From contig JAQWYY010000131.1 of the NCBI GenBank assembly GCA_029253705.1, positions 1 to 32,385 of the forward strand: a stretch of 32,385 nucleotides of DNA, read 5' to 3'. This DNA comes from Luminiphilus sp. Lineage in GTDB: Bacteria; Pseudomonadota; Gammaproteobacteria; Pseudomonadales; Halieaceae. Positions within the stretch are counted from its first letter, which is position 1. The number at the start of each line of letters is the position of its first letter. The notes beneath the pieces were generated by a model. That model was not told the DNA's origin and did not search any database. It worked only from the letters and a program-made list of their open reading frames with translations. A program made the position numbers and the translations under genes. Positions 16,323 through 25,090 of this stretch are shown here, piece by piece.

Positions 16323-17370
16323 TCGTTATCTGGCGGGAAGCGTCCTCGGCGCCACACTGGGTGTGCTCGCGGTACTAGTTGGGCTTGATGCGTTGAGCTC
16401 AGTCATAGACGAACTCGATGATGTCACCGCTGATTATGCTTTTTCGGATGCCTTGTTATACGTGGCTTTTACATTGCCAAGACGACTGCATGAGTATGTG
16501 CCTTTTGCCGCATTGATTGGGGCTCTCGTAGGGCTTGGCCGCCTCGCTGCAACCAGTGAACTTACTGTGGTTCGAGCCGCTGGGCGTTCATTACCTCAGT
16601 TGGCGATGGCAACGCTCAGGCCGGCACTCTTCGTCGCGGTTGCCGGGTTTTTAATAGGAGAGTTTATATCGCCTGTCTCGGAACAGTATGCGGTTAGTCA
16701 CAAGGCATTGGCTCAGGGCTCCCAAAGTGGCTTCACTGGGCGCGGTGGCGTTTGGAATCGCGATGGCAATACGTTTATCCATGTCTCGGCGGTAGAGCGG
16801 GGCGGTATTATTCATGGTGTCCAACTCCTCACTTTCGATGACCAGCGTCGCTTAACGCGTAGTTTGCGCGCAGAGCGAGGGACTTATCAGCGAGGCCAAT
16901 GGCTACTCGAAAAAATATCACGAACAGAACTCACGCAAGACCTTGCAGTTACAGATACAGTGACACAACAAGTCTGGAAAACCGAGGTAACGCCGCAACT
17001 GTTAGCCCTGGAAGCCGTAGCGCTAGACAGTTTACCCACGCTTGAGTTGTGGCCTTATGCTCAGTATCTTCGCAAGCAAGGCCTAATGTATAGGGATGTG
17101 GAGCTCGCTTTTTGGCGGAAGGTCCTGCAGCCTTTTGCCGTGGCTGGACTTGTTCTTGTCGCGATGTCATTTATTTTTGGCCCCCTCAGGGAAGGCAGCT
17201 TGGGCGCACGCATTTTTACGGGTGTCATTGTTGGCGTGGTATTTCGCATTTCTCAAGACTTCTTTGGTCCAGCAAGTCTCATTTTCGGGTTTCCAGCGAT
17301 CCTTGCAGCCGCGACACCTATTTGTGTTTGCTGGATTGCGGGAGGGTGGCTGCTAACCCGAGACAGCTGA
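16309..17370 (+). CDS. lptG: LPS export ABC transporter permease LptG
   Basis: 353 residues from the ATG at 16309, preceded by AGGAAAAAAC; the frame is open further upstream, but that part lies inside lptF and adds nothing family-like. It begins MGRFDRYLAGSVLGATLGVL, the standard LptG start, with three membrane helices, a periplasmic jellyroll (about 120-250) and three C-terminal helices (VAGLVLVAMSFIFGPL and following). The coupling segment LGRLAATSELTVVRAAG is as in LptF/G proteins. It forms the LptB2FG complex with LptF. The 14-nt overlap with lptF implies coupled translation. The stop is 19 nt from the convergent RDD gene, with no obvious terminator. Confidence 0.95.
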   Translation: MGRFDRYLAGSVLGATLGVLAVLVGLDALSSVIDELDDVTADYAFSDALLYVAFTLPRRLHEYVPFAALIGALVGLGRLAATSELTVVRAAGRSLPQLAMATLRPALFVAVAGFLIGEFISPVSEQYAVSHKALAQGSQSGFTGRGGVWNRDGNTFIHVSAVERGGIIHGVQLLTFDDQRRLTRSLRAERGTYQRGQWLLEKISRTELTQDLAVTDTVTQQVWKTEVTPQLLALEAVALDSLPTLELWPYAQYLRKQGLMYRDVELAFWRKVLQPFAVAGLVLVAMSFIFGPLREGSLGARIFTGVIVGVVFRISQDFFGPASLIFGFPAILAAATPICVCWIAGGWLLTRDS

Positions 17371-17389
17371 CACTACCGGGAGTTGAGGC

Positions 17390-17827
17390 TTACGTGTTTT
17401 TTGGCACCAGCTCAAGATGGGTTTTTGAAATGATGTCGTGCCAAGAGCGGTTCTGTGGATGGAAAAAGACCCACCAGTAGCCGAGACCAAACACCAGCAA
17501 ACTCAAGCATGCCGCTGTGCAGCGTAGGTAGGCTTGTTTCACGCCGATAGACCTACCCTTGTTGTCGACTAGCTTTATTCGCCAAGCCTGCATACCCAAC
17601 GTTTGCCCGCTTTTGTGCCAAAAAATGGTAAAAAATGTCATGATGACCATGAGGGATGTTGTCTGCATTATCCAGTCTGGAACCGTTGGTTCAGCGATAG
17701 ACTCCGTGGGCCCGAATAGCGACACCAGCACGAACGCGTTCGCCATTAACAATGGCGCGATAAGAAAAATATCATAGGCCACAGCGAGCAGCTGCCGCCA
17801 TGCGTTGAGTCGGGTAAGTTGGGGCAC
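17390..17827 (-). CDS. RDD family membrane protein
   Basis: 145 residues with three predicted membrane segments (about 20-40, 55-75 and 105-125). RDD-type features are LNAWRQLLAVAYDIFLIAP near the N-terminus, SGQTLGMQAWRIKLVD (72-87) and RSWHDIISKT (128-137). RDD proteins are poorly characterised small membrane proteins, some linked to ion transport. The start is GTG at 17827, immediately after the TGA of the upstream 208-residue gene, with AAGGA just ahead, so translation is likely coupled. It is convergent with lptG. Confidence 0.85.
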   Translation of the reverse strand: MPQLTRLNAWRQLLAVAYDIFLIAPLLMANAFVLVSLFGPTESIAEPTVPDWIMQTTSLMVIMTFFTIFWHKSGQTLGMQAWRIKLVDNKGRSIGVKQAYLRCTAACLSLLVFGLGYWWVFFHPQNRSWHDIISKTHLELVPKNT

Positions 17828-18454
17828 TCAGTGTTCCTTGCTTGGCGCCAGATTCAAGTGATCAGTATTTGGATTGATAGGTTTAGAGGCTCGCTTAATG
17901 GTAGGAATCACGGCGCCTGCTGGGGCAAGGTCAAACCCCTGGCCAAAAGCGCTGGGAGTTTGTGCTGGAGTGGGTGAAAGCAAGAGTTCTCCGGCAGGTG
18001 CTACTTCTAGAGGCACCTGAACATCAACTACATAAGGCTTGGCGCTTGGCCGGGACGAGACTCGGTCAATAGGCTCGTAATCTACGGGTTTATCAGCATC
18101 TGCCTGCGACTGAATCTCAATAAGCTCTGAGGGAATAGTCGGGGTTTTAGCTTCAAATATTGCTTTTTCATGAGGCGACTTCTCGAGGGCAGCAGCGCCG
18201 GCTTCGATTGGGCCTCGGGTAGACGTTTGACGCTGCACAGTGACCTGCAGTCCAGCATCGGTAAGGATCTTGCGAAAGTGTAGTGCAGAGGCTTTGTTGC
18301 AGCTCTTTTTAACCCTACGTCTGGTTCCGTTTAAAAGTTGATCGGCCATACCGACGTCCAGACCGAACAGGTCCGCCAATTTAGCTACGGCATCCCCGCG
18401 CTGGTATCCAGGAAGGATCTGCCCGGTGAGGTATATGTCGAAATTGGATTCCAT
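17828..18454 (-). CDS. uncharacterised protein with small N-terminal alpha/beta domain
   Basis: 208 residues, not assigned to a named family. Residues 1-76 (FDIYLTGQILPGYQRGDAVA..., ...VKKSCNKASALHFRKILTDAG...) look like the small alpha/beta domain often found at the N-terminus of gammaproteobacterial proteins of unknown function, where a conserved LTG...PG...V...LA..F motif and a late K..C/A..Y...L..AGA motif recur. Residues 77-208 are low-complexity and rich in Pro, Ala, Glu and Ser, with no signal peptide or membrane helix, so probably disordered and cytoplasmic. Its stop abuts the RDD start with no gap, suggesting a two-gene unit. Divergent from bolA. The function is unknown. Confidence 0.75.
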   Translation of the reverse strand: MESNFDIYLTGQILPGYQRGDAVAKLADLFGLDVGMADQLLNGTRRRVKKSCNKASALHFRKILTDAGLQVTVQRQTSTRGPIEAGAAALEKSPHEKAIFEAKTPTIPSELIEIQSQADADKPVDYEPIDRVSSRPSAKPYVVDVQVPLEVAPAGELLLSPTPAQTPSAFGQGFDLAPAGAVIPTIKRASKPINPNTDHLNLAPSKEH

Positions 18455-18567
18455 TACCTGACTTTGCTAAAAGCTCCGCATTTTAAACGAATTTAAATAA
18501 ATCCCATTGATGCGCACAGTGCGACAACTTCAAGTAACATGCAATGAGATAGATTCTTAATTGGGAC

Positions 18568-18582
18568 GCTGGCTGAGCCAGC
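18568..18582 (+). promoter_or_regulatory. hairpin next to the bolA ribosome site
   Basis: Perfect 6-bp stem GCTGGC / GCCAGC around a TGA loop, ending one base before the GGAG at 18584-18587 that serves bolA. It sits in the 5' untranslated region of the mRNA and could affect ribosome access; it has no T tract, so it is not a terminator. Confidence 0.4.
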
Positions 18583-18596
18583 CGGAGTATAGCCCC

Positions 18597-18905
18597 ATGG
18601 CAGTGCAAGAAGAAATACAGACTCGCCTCTACAACAGCTTGGCACCGCTTGAGCTTGAGGTAAGCAATGAAAGTTTTATGCATAACGTACCGGCGCATTC
18701 TGAGACGCATTTTAAGGTGACTGCAGTAAGCACCGCGTTTAGTGGTCTAAGAAAGGTGAGGCGTCATCAACTTGTCTATAAGGAACTGAGTGACCTGTTG
18801 GCCGGACCGGTGCACGCCCTTGCAATGCATTTGTTTACGCCAGATGAGTGGCAGGAAAGTCGCGGGGCACCTGACTCGCCAAGGTGTCACGGTGGGGAAA
18901 AGTAG
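18597..18905 (+). CDS. bolA: BolA family protein
   Basis: 102 residues from the ATG at 18597, with GGAG about 10 nt upstream; the open frame begins 12 codons earlier, but that extension is not BolA-like and encodes the hairpin region. Conserved BolA features are SFMHNVPAHSETHFKVTAVS (26-45), FSGLRKVRRHQLVYKEL (48-64) and the HALAMHLFTPDEW ending of the KH-like fold. BolA proteins pair with monothiol glutaredoxins through Fe-S clusters and act in iron handling, cell morphology and transcription. The C-terminal tail (SPRCHGGEK) contains a Cys and is typical of the BolA1 branch. It is divergent from the 208-residue gene, and its last 19 nt overlap the end of the convergent protease gene. Confidence 0.9.
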   Translation: MAVQEEIQTRLYNSLAPLELEVSNESFMHNVPAHSETHFKVTAVSTAFSGLRKVRRHQLVYKELSDLLAGPVHALAMHLFTPDEWQESRGAPDSPRCHGGEK

Positions 18906-19657
18906 AAGTTCAATCGAGACATTGGAACAAACCAAACGCCTCCCTGGGCTGATCTGGCAGAGATAATACCTGCGAGCGTGGTGTGCCCACCCTTGATTTG
19001 CATTACGGCACCGCCCGAGGCTCCCGTTTCGAGGTGGCAGTCGGTTTCTACCCAGTAATCGCCGGCTTTAGTGATCGCACAGGTGGTCTGTACCAGTGAC
19101 CAGAGTGCGTCAGGGCGCTGGCCTACACGCTGATAACCCGCCATGGTAACAATGCTACCGATCACGAGATCGGTAAGAGCATAAGGTATTGCTTGTGCGT
19201 CGACGACGTTTGGGTCGCTAAGGTAGGTAATAGCCCAATCATCTTTAATGCCTCCACCATGAGCGCCCAGTCGTAATTCTTGCCACCCCCCATTAAACCA
19301 GGCTTTCGGCGGTTGCGTGAGGTCCATTTTGCCGTCAAAACAGTGCCAAGCAGTAACAATTATTCCTTTATCGCGGTCAACGAGTGTCCCTGAGCAATCT
19401 TCCGTAACGTGGTACGTCTTGGCACCGTCATTGCGCTTTAGGGGTATATTCAAACGCACAATCCCAGAGTAGGGCGCCGGCTTTAGGCCTCCTTGGGGTG
19501 CACCGTCTACAGTAGACGCTACCCCCTGCGGGCAGAAGAAAAACAGCAGGCATAAGCCTATCAATCTAAGGACAGAAATCACCATGGCTTTTGATTTTGC
19601 AGTGCTGTTGTTTGGGGATTGGCATGCCCCTGATCGACGCTTCAGTTTTGAATACAT
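18887..19657 (-). CDS. secreted trypsin-like serine protease
   Basis: 256 residues from the upstream ATG; an internal ATG at 19585 (residue 25) would place the hydrophobic stretch VISVLRLIGLCLLFFF as a normal signal peptide with cleavage after VAS, and may be the true start. Neither has a convincing ribosome site. The catalytic triad is visible: His105 in TAWHC, Asp140 in DDWAI and Ser214 in TGASGGAV. Cys88-Cys106 flanks the His as in the chymotrypsin fold, and Cys193-Cys207 is a second likely disulfide. It should act in the periplasm or outside the cell. It is a single-domain enzyme without PDZ domains, so not DegP-like. Its end overlaps bolA tail to tail by 19 nt. The substrate is unknown. 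Confidence 0.85.
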   Translation of the reverse strand: MYSKLKRRSGACQSPNNSTAKSKAMVISVLRLIGLCLLFFFCPQGVASTVDGAPQGGLKPAPYSGIVRLNIPLKRNDGAKTYHVTEDCSGTLVDRDKGIIVTAWHCFDGKMDLTQPPKAWFNGGWQELRLGAHGGGIKDDWAITYLSDPNVVDAQAIPYALTDLVIGSIVTMAGYQRVGQRPDALWSLVQTTCAITKAGDYWVETDCHLETGASGGAVMQIKGGHTTLAGIISARSAQGGVWFVPMSRLNFYFSPP

Positions 19658-19769
19658 CCCTACCGTCTGTTCGTCAGTCTAATGGGGGCGTCTCCGGGCC
19701 GCGTTGGTAGCGGCGCAGCTGAAAAATTCGTCATGTAGCTACACCGCCCGGTCAGCGGCGGGCCCGATG

Positions 19770-20393
19770 TTACATCCCGGTGGCGGGAAGCTTTTGCATC
19801 GCAATAGCAAGTGCTTCGGTATAAACAACGACCACAGTGTCACCGAGTGAGACAGCGTCGAATTTGCCCTTGGGGATACCACCGACGGTGTGCATTTTCC
19901 CCCGACTATCTTTTATCATTACGAACCCAGCTTCTGCATCAAAGGCCTCGATTGAGCAGACTGCTCGCACTTGCCTTGCAGCGCCAACTGCAGGGTGGGC
20001 GGGATTTTCATCGATCGCTCCGTCTTCTAAAACAACCCAGGGATTAGCCAGTTCCTCTGCGGTGGGCTCCCGTACTTCACCGTGCAAAGAGGCTAGGTAC
20101 TCCGCTGCAACACGATCACCCACACTGAGGTCGGCGACCTTGACAATTTTTTCTTGAGCAACAACCGTGACGTGCTGGCCCTGAGGTCCGACCAAAGTCA
20201 CTTCTTTTGTGTCCAGATCAATTGCAGAGATTTCCGCTTCGATTGCAGCGACTACGGCTCGGGTGCCCTCAGTTTTTGGTTGGTGGTGCTCGGCTGAAGG
20301 AGGATGTTCATGTCCGCCTTCGTGATGGGCAGCTTGCAAAACTGGTACTGAGACGGCAAACATGAGCGTAAAAGTACGGATAAAAATTTTCAT
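19770..20393 (-). CDS. periplasmic His-rich protein with two related beta domains
   Basis: 207 residues, no family assigned. It has a signal peptide (residues 1-20, FIRTFTLMFAVSVPVLQA), then a His-rich mature N-terminus (His at 23, 24, 28, 30, 36 and 37) that could bind metal. Two similar segments follow: about 45-105 (AEISAIDLDTKEVTLVGPQG ... LSVGDRVAAEYLASL) and about 145-200 (CSIEAFDAEAGFVMIKDSRG ... VSLGDTVVVVYTEAL), both with a beta-rich D-x-[TA]-x-x-V-x-[IL]-x-[DG] pattern and a closing GD-x-V-x-x-x-Y-x-x-[AS]-L. The start is firm: AGGAG lies 6 nt before the ATG. A 150-nt gap separates it from gloB and a 112-nt gap from the protease. Confidence 0.75.
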   Translation of the reverse strand: MKIFIRTFTLMFAVSVPVLQAAHHEGGHEHPPSAEHHQPKTEGTRAVVAAIEAEISAIDLDTKEVTLVGPQGQHVTVVAQEKIVKVADLSVGDRVAAEYLASLHGEVREPTAEELANPWVVLEDGAIDENPAHPAVGAARQVRAVCSIEAFDAEAGFVMIKDSRGKMHTVGGIPKGKFDAVSLGDTVVVVYTEALAIAMQKLPATGM

Positions 20394-20543
20394 GATAACT
20401 CCTAAGTTTTTAATTCGGCTTACTCGCTGCGCTCAGCGCCTGAGTTGCTAGAGCAGGGACAAGTGTCTTCTATTGATTTCTGAAGTTCTCCAATAATAGC
20501 ATTTGCGGCTAACTTGCGTGTGCAACACCATAGCAATCTAGCG

Positions 20544-21308
20544 TCAGAAAGTATCTTTCCACAGGCGAAGACCCGCAAAAACCTCGTCGTCAGTGCCAAC
20601 GGATCTAGACTCTGCTGTCAATTTTTTAACAACATCAGGCGCATCCCAGCGCATGAAAGGGTTCGTGGCAATTTCATCGGCAAGAAGCGATGGTACGGTT
20701 GGAATGTTTTGCTTTCGCAGGGACTCACAATATGCCAGACGCTCTACAAGCGCCGCATTATTCGGGTCAGCCTCTAGTGCAAACTGCAGGTTTGCCAAGG
20801 TGTACTCGTGTGCGCAATAAACTTTCGTTGCAGGGCTCAGGCTTCGAAGCTTGGCCAGTGATTTGCGCATCATGGGGTGAGTTCCTTCAAAAACTCGCCC
20901 ACAGCCCCCGGCAAATAAGGTGTCGCCGCAGAACAACACACCATCCCCCTGATAAGCAATGTGATCCAACGTGTGTCCTGGGACCTCTATAATGTGCAGG
21001 GGGCTCCCTAAAACATTTAGCGTATCTCCTTCCCTGACCCGATGTGTCACCGGCGTAATTTTAGGATTTTCAGGCCCCCAAATCTCACACTGCGCGGCTT
21101 TTTTGAGTGCGTCAATACCACCAACGTGATCGAAATGGTGGTGGGTTATAAGAATTCCTTTGAGTGTAAGGTCGCGTACCGACAGGGCCTGAAGCACTGG
21201 GGATGCATCCCCGGGGTCAACAACAAACGCATCGGTACCGTTATGCAATAACCAAATGTAGTTGTCTGAGAAGGCGGGGATAGGTTCGATGTTCAGCGTT
21301 GTAACCAT
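20544..21308 (-). CDS. gloB: hydroxyacylglutathione hydrolase (glyoxalase II)
   Basis: 254 residues, typical GloB length (E. coli 251). Metallo-beta-lactamase fold with the binuclear zinc motif THHHFDHVGG (His56, His58, Asp60, His61), further ligands in VPGHTLDHIAY and GDTLFAGGCGR, and the C-terminal glutathione-binding region YCAHEYTLANLQFAL. It hydrolyses S-D-lactoylglutathione to D-lactate and glutathione, the second step of methylglyoxal detoxification. It is divergent from a YafS-like methyltransferase followed by rnhA and dnaQ, the same neighbourhood as in E. coli, which confirms the name. Confidence 0.96.
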   Translation of the reverse strand: MVTTLNIEPIPAFSDNYIWLLHNGTDAFVVDPGDASPVLQALSVRDLTLKGILITHHHFDHVGGIDALKKAAQCEIWGPENPKITPVTHRVREGDTLNVLGSPLHIIEVPGHTLDHIAYQGDGVLFCGDTLFAGGCGRVFEGTHPMMRKSLAKLRSLSPATKVYCAHEYTLANLQFALEADPNNAALVERLAYCESLRKQNIPTVPSLLADEIATNPFMRWDAPDVVKKLTAESRSVGTDDEVFAGLRLWKDTF

Positions 21309-21384
21309 AGGTACTCTCGCTACCGGTTGGGTATTGTTCGTGAGGGGGTTGCCGCAACCACCCAGGTGCGGCTATCGTGCCACG

Positions 21385-22194
21385 ATGCGCCAATTTTTTA
21401 CAATCCGCCCGCAAGTTGCGCCACGGCAAGCCCTGGAGCAATGGTACGTTGAAACTCCTCTGGGCCAGCGGCTAAAGCAGCAATTGATCAAGGACATGAC
21501 CGCGGTTCTCGATCAGTGGTTTGGCTACCACATGTTAGTCATTGGCCTCAACGCGGATATCCCAATTAATAACCTAACGCGGGTTCGCCGCATAATGCAG
21601 GTTTTAGATAGTCAGCAGCATTCCCTTGAGTACTGCACTGGGATCTACGCAAACGATGAGGAGCTGCCCATCGCTACGGAGTCCATAGATGTGGTGGTCG
21701 TAATGCATGCCCTTGACCTCAGTGCCGATCAACACCAGTTGCTGCGGGAAGTTCATCGGGTACTCACTCCCCATGGCCATCTCCTTGTCGTTGGTGCCAA
21801 TGGTCTGAGTCTCACTGGTTTGTGGCGGCGCCTTGTTGCCCTGTGGCCTGGTTCTAGATCAGGGGCGGCTCGTGAACCCGGTCCAAGGCGGCTGGAAGAT
21901 TGGCTAAAATTGTTGGACTTTGCTGTGGCGCCAGTACGCCACAAAGTCGTGATTCCTGCTGCTGGTAATAGTCGCTGGGCACGTTGGCTAATTGGCATTG
22001 ATGAATGGTTGGTCGATCACAATATCCCCTTGGGCTCAACCTACTTGATGTTCGCTGACAAACTGGTGAGAGGTAATACCAAAATGCATTCATTTGAACG
22101 TACTCGGGCGCGATTAATGGGGTTATCTGTCCCCAATTCGGTGGTAGGAACGCGAGGCTCGGCGACACGCAGCCCGCTGAGGCCAGTTGAATGA
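21385..22194 (+). CDS. SAM-dependent methyltransferase-fold protein, YafS-like
   Basis: 269 residues from the ATG at 21385. The frame is open back to 21262, but that would run into the divergent gloB start, so the later ATG is chosen. The fold is a class I methyltransferase: strand 1 is [11 protein letters not shown] in place of the usual LDLGCG, the later [20 protein letters not shown] matches motif II/III, and [20 protein letters not shown] is the standard post-III segment. The weak motif I raises the possibility that SAM binding is altered. E. coli yafS occupies the same place between gloB and rnhA/dnaQ. Its role is unknown. Its stop overlaps rnhA by 4 nt (ATGA). Confidence 0.83.
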   Translation: MRQFFTIRPQVAPRQALEQWYVETPLGQRLKQQLIKDMTAVLDQWFGYHMLVIGLNADIPINNLTRVRRIMQVLDSQQHSLEYCTGIYANDEELPIATESIDVVVVMHALDLSADQHQLLREVHRVLTPHGHLLVVGANGLSLTGLWRRLVALWPGSRSGAAREPGPRRLEDWLKLLDFAVAPVRHKVVIPAAGNSRWARWLIGIDEWLVDHNIPLGSTYLMFADKLVRGNTKMHSFERTRARLMGLSVPNSVVGTRGSATRSPLRPVE

Positions 22195-22628
22195 AGAGGG
22201 TTGAAGCGTTTACCGACGGTGCTTGTAAGGGCAATCCTGGACCCGGAGGTTGGGGTGTATTACTGCGGCTAGAGGGGCAGTCTCGTGAGCTATTTGGAGG
22301 CGAAAGCGCTACAACCAACAATCGCATGGAACTTACAGCAGCTATTGAAGCTTTAGCTGCGCTTTCGGAAACGTGTACGGTGGAACTTACCACCGACTCC
22401 ACCTACGTCAAAGATGGTGTGACTCGCTGGATGATCAACTGGGAGCGTAACGGCTGGCGCACAGCCGCGGGGAAACCCGTAAAAAATCAAGATTTATGGC
22501 AGGCGCTGAAGGCGCAGGTAACAAGGCATCAAGTGAATTGGCACTGGGTTAAGGGGCACAGTGGGCACGCTGAAAACGAGCTGGCGGATACGCTTGCCAA
22601 TCGCGGGATCTCGGAGTTAAAAGGGTGA
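22191..22628 (+). CDS. rnhA: ribonuclease HI
   Basis: 145 residues. All four carboxylates of the DEDD active site are present: Asp9 ([16 protein letters not shown]), Glu47 ([11 protein letters not shown]), Asp69 ([10 protein letters not shown]) and Asp133 (ENELADTLA), with the conserved His123 in KGHSGH. It degrades RNA in RNA-DNA hybrids such as R-loops and primers. It overlaps the yafS-like gene by ATGA and dnaQ by GTGA, so three genes are translated as a unit. In E. coli rnhA and dnaQ are divergent, so the collinear order here is a different arrangement of the same neighbours. Confidence 0.97.
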   Translation: MKRVEAFTDGACKGNPGPGGWGVLLRLEGQSRELFGGESATTNNRMELTAAIEALAALSETCTVELTTDSTYVKDGVTRWMINWERNGWRTAAGKPVKNQDLWQALKAQVTRHQVNWHWVKGHSGHAENELADTLANRGISELKG

Positions 22629-23344
22629 AGCGTCAGGTCGTACTAGACACGGAAACTACCGGCTTGGAGGTTAGTCAGGGGCATCGCATTATTGAAATAG
22701 GCTGTGTCGAACTGATCAACCGTCGCTTAACAGGGCGGCATTTTCATCAATATATACAGCCCGAGCGGGACATTGATGCGGGGGCCTTGGCCGTTCACGG
22801 AATTACGCCCGAATTTTTGGCCGATAAACCTACATTTGATCGCATCGTTAAAGACTTTCTTGGCTTTATCGAGGATGCCGAACTCATCATTCATAACGCC
22901 CCTTTCGACGTGGGCTTCATCGATGCTGAGTTCATGCGCCTCGATCGTAATCATCCCGATACTGCATCGCTATGCTCTGTTGTAGACACTCTGACATTGG
23001 CTCGCTCGAAACATCCTGGCCAGCGAAATAGCCTAGATGCTCTATGTCAGCGGTATCACGTAGACAACGCGTCTCGAACCCTCCATGGGGCGCTCTTAGA
23101 TGCTGAAATTCTTGCTGATGTTTATCTGACAATGACTGGGGGACAAACCACGCTTGGTCTTCATGATGAGCAGGGCGAGGAAGGGGGTGGTGTCGTGGGT
23201 ACCAAGAGAATTAGGCGACTCAATGCAGACCGCCCGGCGTTACCTGTGCTGTGCGCTACGCCTGAGGAGGTGGAACGCCACGAAAGTCGCCTCGACCAAA
23301 TAGCAACTCACAGTGGCGGGACCGTGTTGTGGCGGGAACATTGA
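22625..23344 (+). CDS. dnaQ: DNA polymerase III epsilon subunit (3'-5' proofreading exonuclease)
   Basis: 239 residues, close to E. coli DnaQ (243). DEDDh exonuclease motifs are complete: Exo [10 protein letters not shown] (Asp8, Glu10), Exo [16 protein letters not shown] (Asp95) and Exo III with His154 and Asp159 in [17 protein letters not shown]. The C-terminal 60 residues (linker with EEGGG, then RHESRLDQI) correspond to the region that binds the alpha polymerase subunit. It proofreads replication errors. The start is GTG inside the rnhA stop (GTGA, 22625-22628). It is convergent with nhaB across 59 nt that contain no clear terminator. Confidence 0.96.
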   Translation: MKRQVVLDTETTGLEVSQGHRIIEIGCVELINRRLTGRHFHQYIQPERDIDAGALAVHGITPEFLADKPTFDRIVKDFLGFIEDAELIIHNAPFDVGFIDAEFMRLDRNHPDTASLCSVVDTLTLARSKHPGQRNSLDALCQRYHVDNASRTLHGALLDAEILADVYLTMTGGQTTLGLHDEQGEEGGGVVGTKRIRRLNADRPALPVLCATPEEVERHESRLDQIATHSGGTVLWREH

Positions 23345-23403
23345 ACAGAGTGCTCTAGCGCCTATTCCACACACCACAACGGGCTAAACTGTCCCAGGGC
23401 TCT

Positions 23404-24909
23404 CTAGATAAACAAGTAGACAGCACCCAGACCAACCGAACCAAGAACAAGCGTATAGGGCAGTGCCATTACCACCATGCGACCGTAAGACAAGCGAATC
23501 AATGGTGCGACCGCAGACGTCAGTAAGAATAAGAACGCTGCTTGTCCGTTGGGCGTCGCAACACTAGGGAGATTCGTCCCAGTATTAATTGCTACGGCTA
23601 AACTGTCGAATTCAGCGCGGGTAATCTCTCCAGCATCGAGTGCCGCTTTCACCTCATTGATGTACACCGTAGCGACAAAGACGTTATCAGAAATCATCGA
23701 CAGTACACCGTTTGCGACAAAAAACATGGAAGGGCGGATGCTTGCATCCAGATTAAGTACCCAATCGATAACCGGTGTAAATAAATGCTGTTCGTGAATC
23801 ACGGCGACAATGGCAAAAAAGACGACAAGCAGTGCGGTAAAGGGAAGTGCCTCTTCAAAGGCGTGGCCAATTTGATGTTCTTCGGTGATGCCGTTAAACG
23901 CGGTTAGCAAGACAATGACCAGTAACCCAATAAGGCCTACTGCAGCAAGATGCAATGCCAAGCCAATGACCAATATGACGGCGACGCAGGCCTGAATAAC
24001 GAGTTTTGCATTGCTACGTGGACTGGCTTTGGCCATTTCTCCTTGCTGGAATTCCTCCAAGACGCTTCGGACTCTGGGGGGTAGTTGGGCCCCATAGCCA
24101 AAAGACCCCGTCATTTCTAGCAACAAACAGGTCACTAAACCCATGGCGAGAACCGGCATGGTTACTGGCGCCATGAGAATGAAAAATTCAATGAAGTCCC
24201 AGCCGGCGACAGTAGCAATTAACAAGTTCTGTGGCTCTCCTACCAGCGTGCAAACACCGCCCAGCGCGGTGCCAACGGCGCCATGCATCATGAGACTGCG
24301 CAGAAAGGATCGGAAATTCTCCAAATCTTCCCGATGATTATCGTGAACGCTGTTGTCGTCCGCATGATCATGGTCGTCTTCGCCATGATGTTTGCCCGAC
24401 GCAACCTTGTGGTAAACCGAATAAAACCCCACGCTCACACTGATAAGAACGGCTGTGACCGTAAGGGCGTCTAGGAATGCAGATAGCACCGCGGCAACTA
24501 GCGAGAATAACAGTGACAATACCTTTTTGGATCGTACGTTCAGAAGGATTTTGGTGAACACAAAAAGCAGGAGGTCCTTCATAAAGTAAATACCTGCCAC
24601 CATGAACATCAGCAGTAGGATTACTTCGAAGTTAGCTGCGGTTTCGTGGTAGACGGCGTGAGGATCAGCCATCCCAATCACGATAGCTTCTATAGCGAGC
24701 AACCCACCAGGCTGCAGTGGATAGCAACGAAGCGCTAAAGCGAGGGTAAATATAAACTCTCCGATCAATACCCAGCCCGTAAAAAATGGGCCTGCCACGG
24801 CTAGGAGGATTGGGTTCAAGACCAAAAAGCCGATGATTGCCTGCTTGTACCAAGTCGGCGAGGACCCCAAAAAGTTATGCCAAAACGCCTGGCGTGCTGT
24901 TTCTTGCAT
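23404..24909 (-). CDS. nhaB: Na+/H+ antiporter NhaB
   Basis: 501 residues from the ATG at 24909; an open extension of 61 codons upstream is not NhaB-like and would overlap the nudC promoter region. The sequence follows E. coli NhaB along its whole length ([74 protein letters not shown]), and the ion-handling Asp147 in AFLDALT is conserved. About ten or more membrane segments. It exchanges Na+ for H+ across the inner membrane, apt for a marine organism. Residues 173-192 form a hydrophilic loop with six His and six Asp, richer in His than in E. coli. AGGG lies 7 nt before the ATG. Confidence 0.95.
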   Translation of the reverse strand: MQETARQAFWHNFLGSSPTWYKQAIIGFLVLNPILLAVAGPFFTGWVLIGEFIFTLALALRCYPLQPGGLLAIEAIVIGMADPHAVYHETAANFEVILLLMFMVAGIYFMKDLLLFVFTKILLNVRSKKVLSLLFSLVAAVLSAFLDALTVTAVLISVSVGFYSVYHKVASGKHHGEDDHDHADDNSVHDNHREDLENFRSFLRSLMMHGAVGTALGGVCTLVGEPQNLLIATVAGWDFIEFFILMAPVTMPVLAMGLVTCLLLEMTGSFGYGAQLPPRVRSVLEEFQQGEMAKASPRSNAKLVIQACVAVILVIGLALHLAAVGLIGLLVIVLLTAFNGITEEHQIGHAFEEALPFTALLVVFFAIVAVIHEQHLFTPVIDWVLNLDASIRPSMFFVANGVLSMISDNVFVATVYINEVKAALDAGEITRAEFDSLAVAINTGTNLPSVATPNGQAAFLFLLTSAVAPLIRLSYGRMVVMALPYTLVLGSVGLGAVYLFI

Positions 24910-25038
24910 GGTAGAGCCCTGTATTGTTTTTAGTCGGGTTGTTCGACGTATTACGCTGAAAATGCAGAAAGCGATGAGAATGACTGAGTTTATTGGAAAA
25001 AGACAGAATTGATACCAAGGAAATGGACTTTTGCCGGG

Positions 25039-25067
25039 TTGTGCCCATCCTCTGAGGTTTCTACTAT
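25039..25067 (+). promoter_or_regulatory. candidate sigma-70-type promoter for nudC-sohB
   Basis: TTGTGC (25039-25044) and TACTAT (25062-25067) with an exact 17-nt spacer, 23 nt before the nudC ATG. Three of six and four of six consensus matches; plausible but weak. Confidence 0.3.
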
Positions 25068-25090
25068 GCGGCGGCGCACAGGAGAAAGAC

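Noticed and set aside
19734-19760. terminator between the His-rich protein and the protease
   Set aside because: TGTAGCTACA is a perfect palindrome and a 5-bp GC stem is nearby, but no T tract follows directly, so it is not a convincing terminator.
21262-21384. 41-codon N-terminal extension of the YafS-like protein
   Set aside because: It overlaps the start of the divergent gloB gene and resembles no methyltransferase N-terminus.
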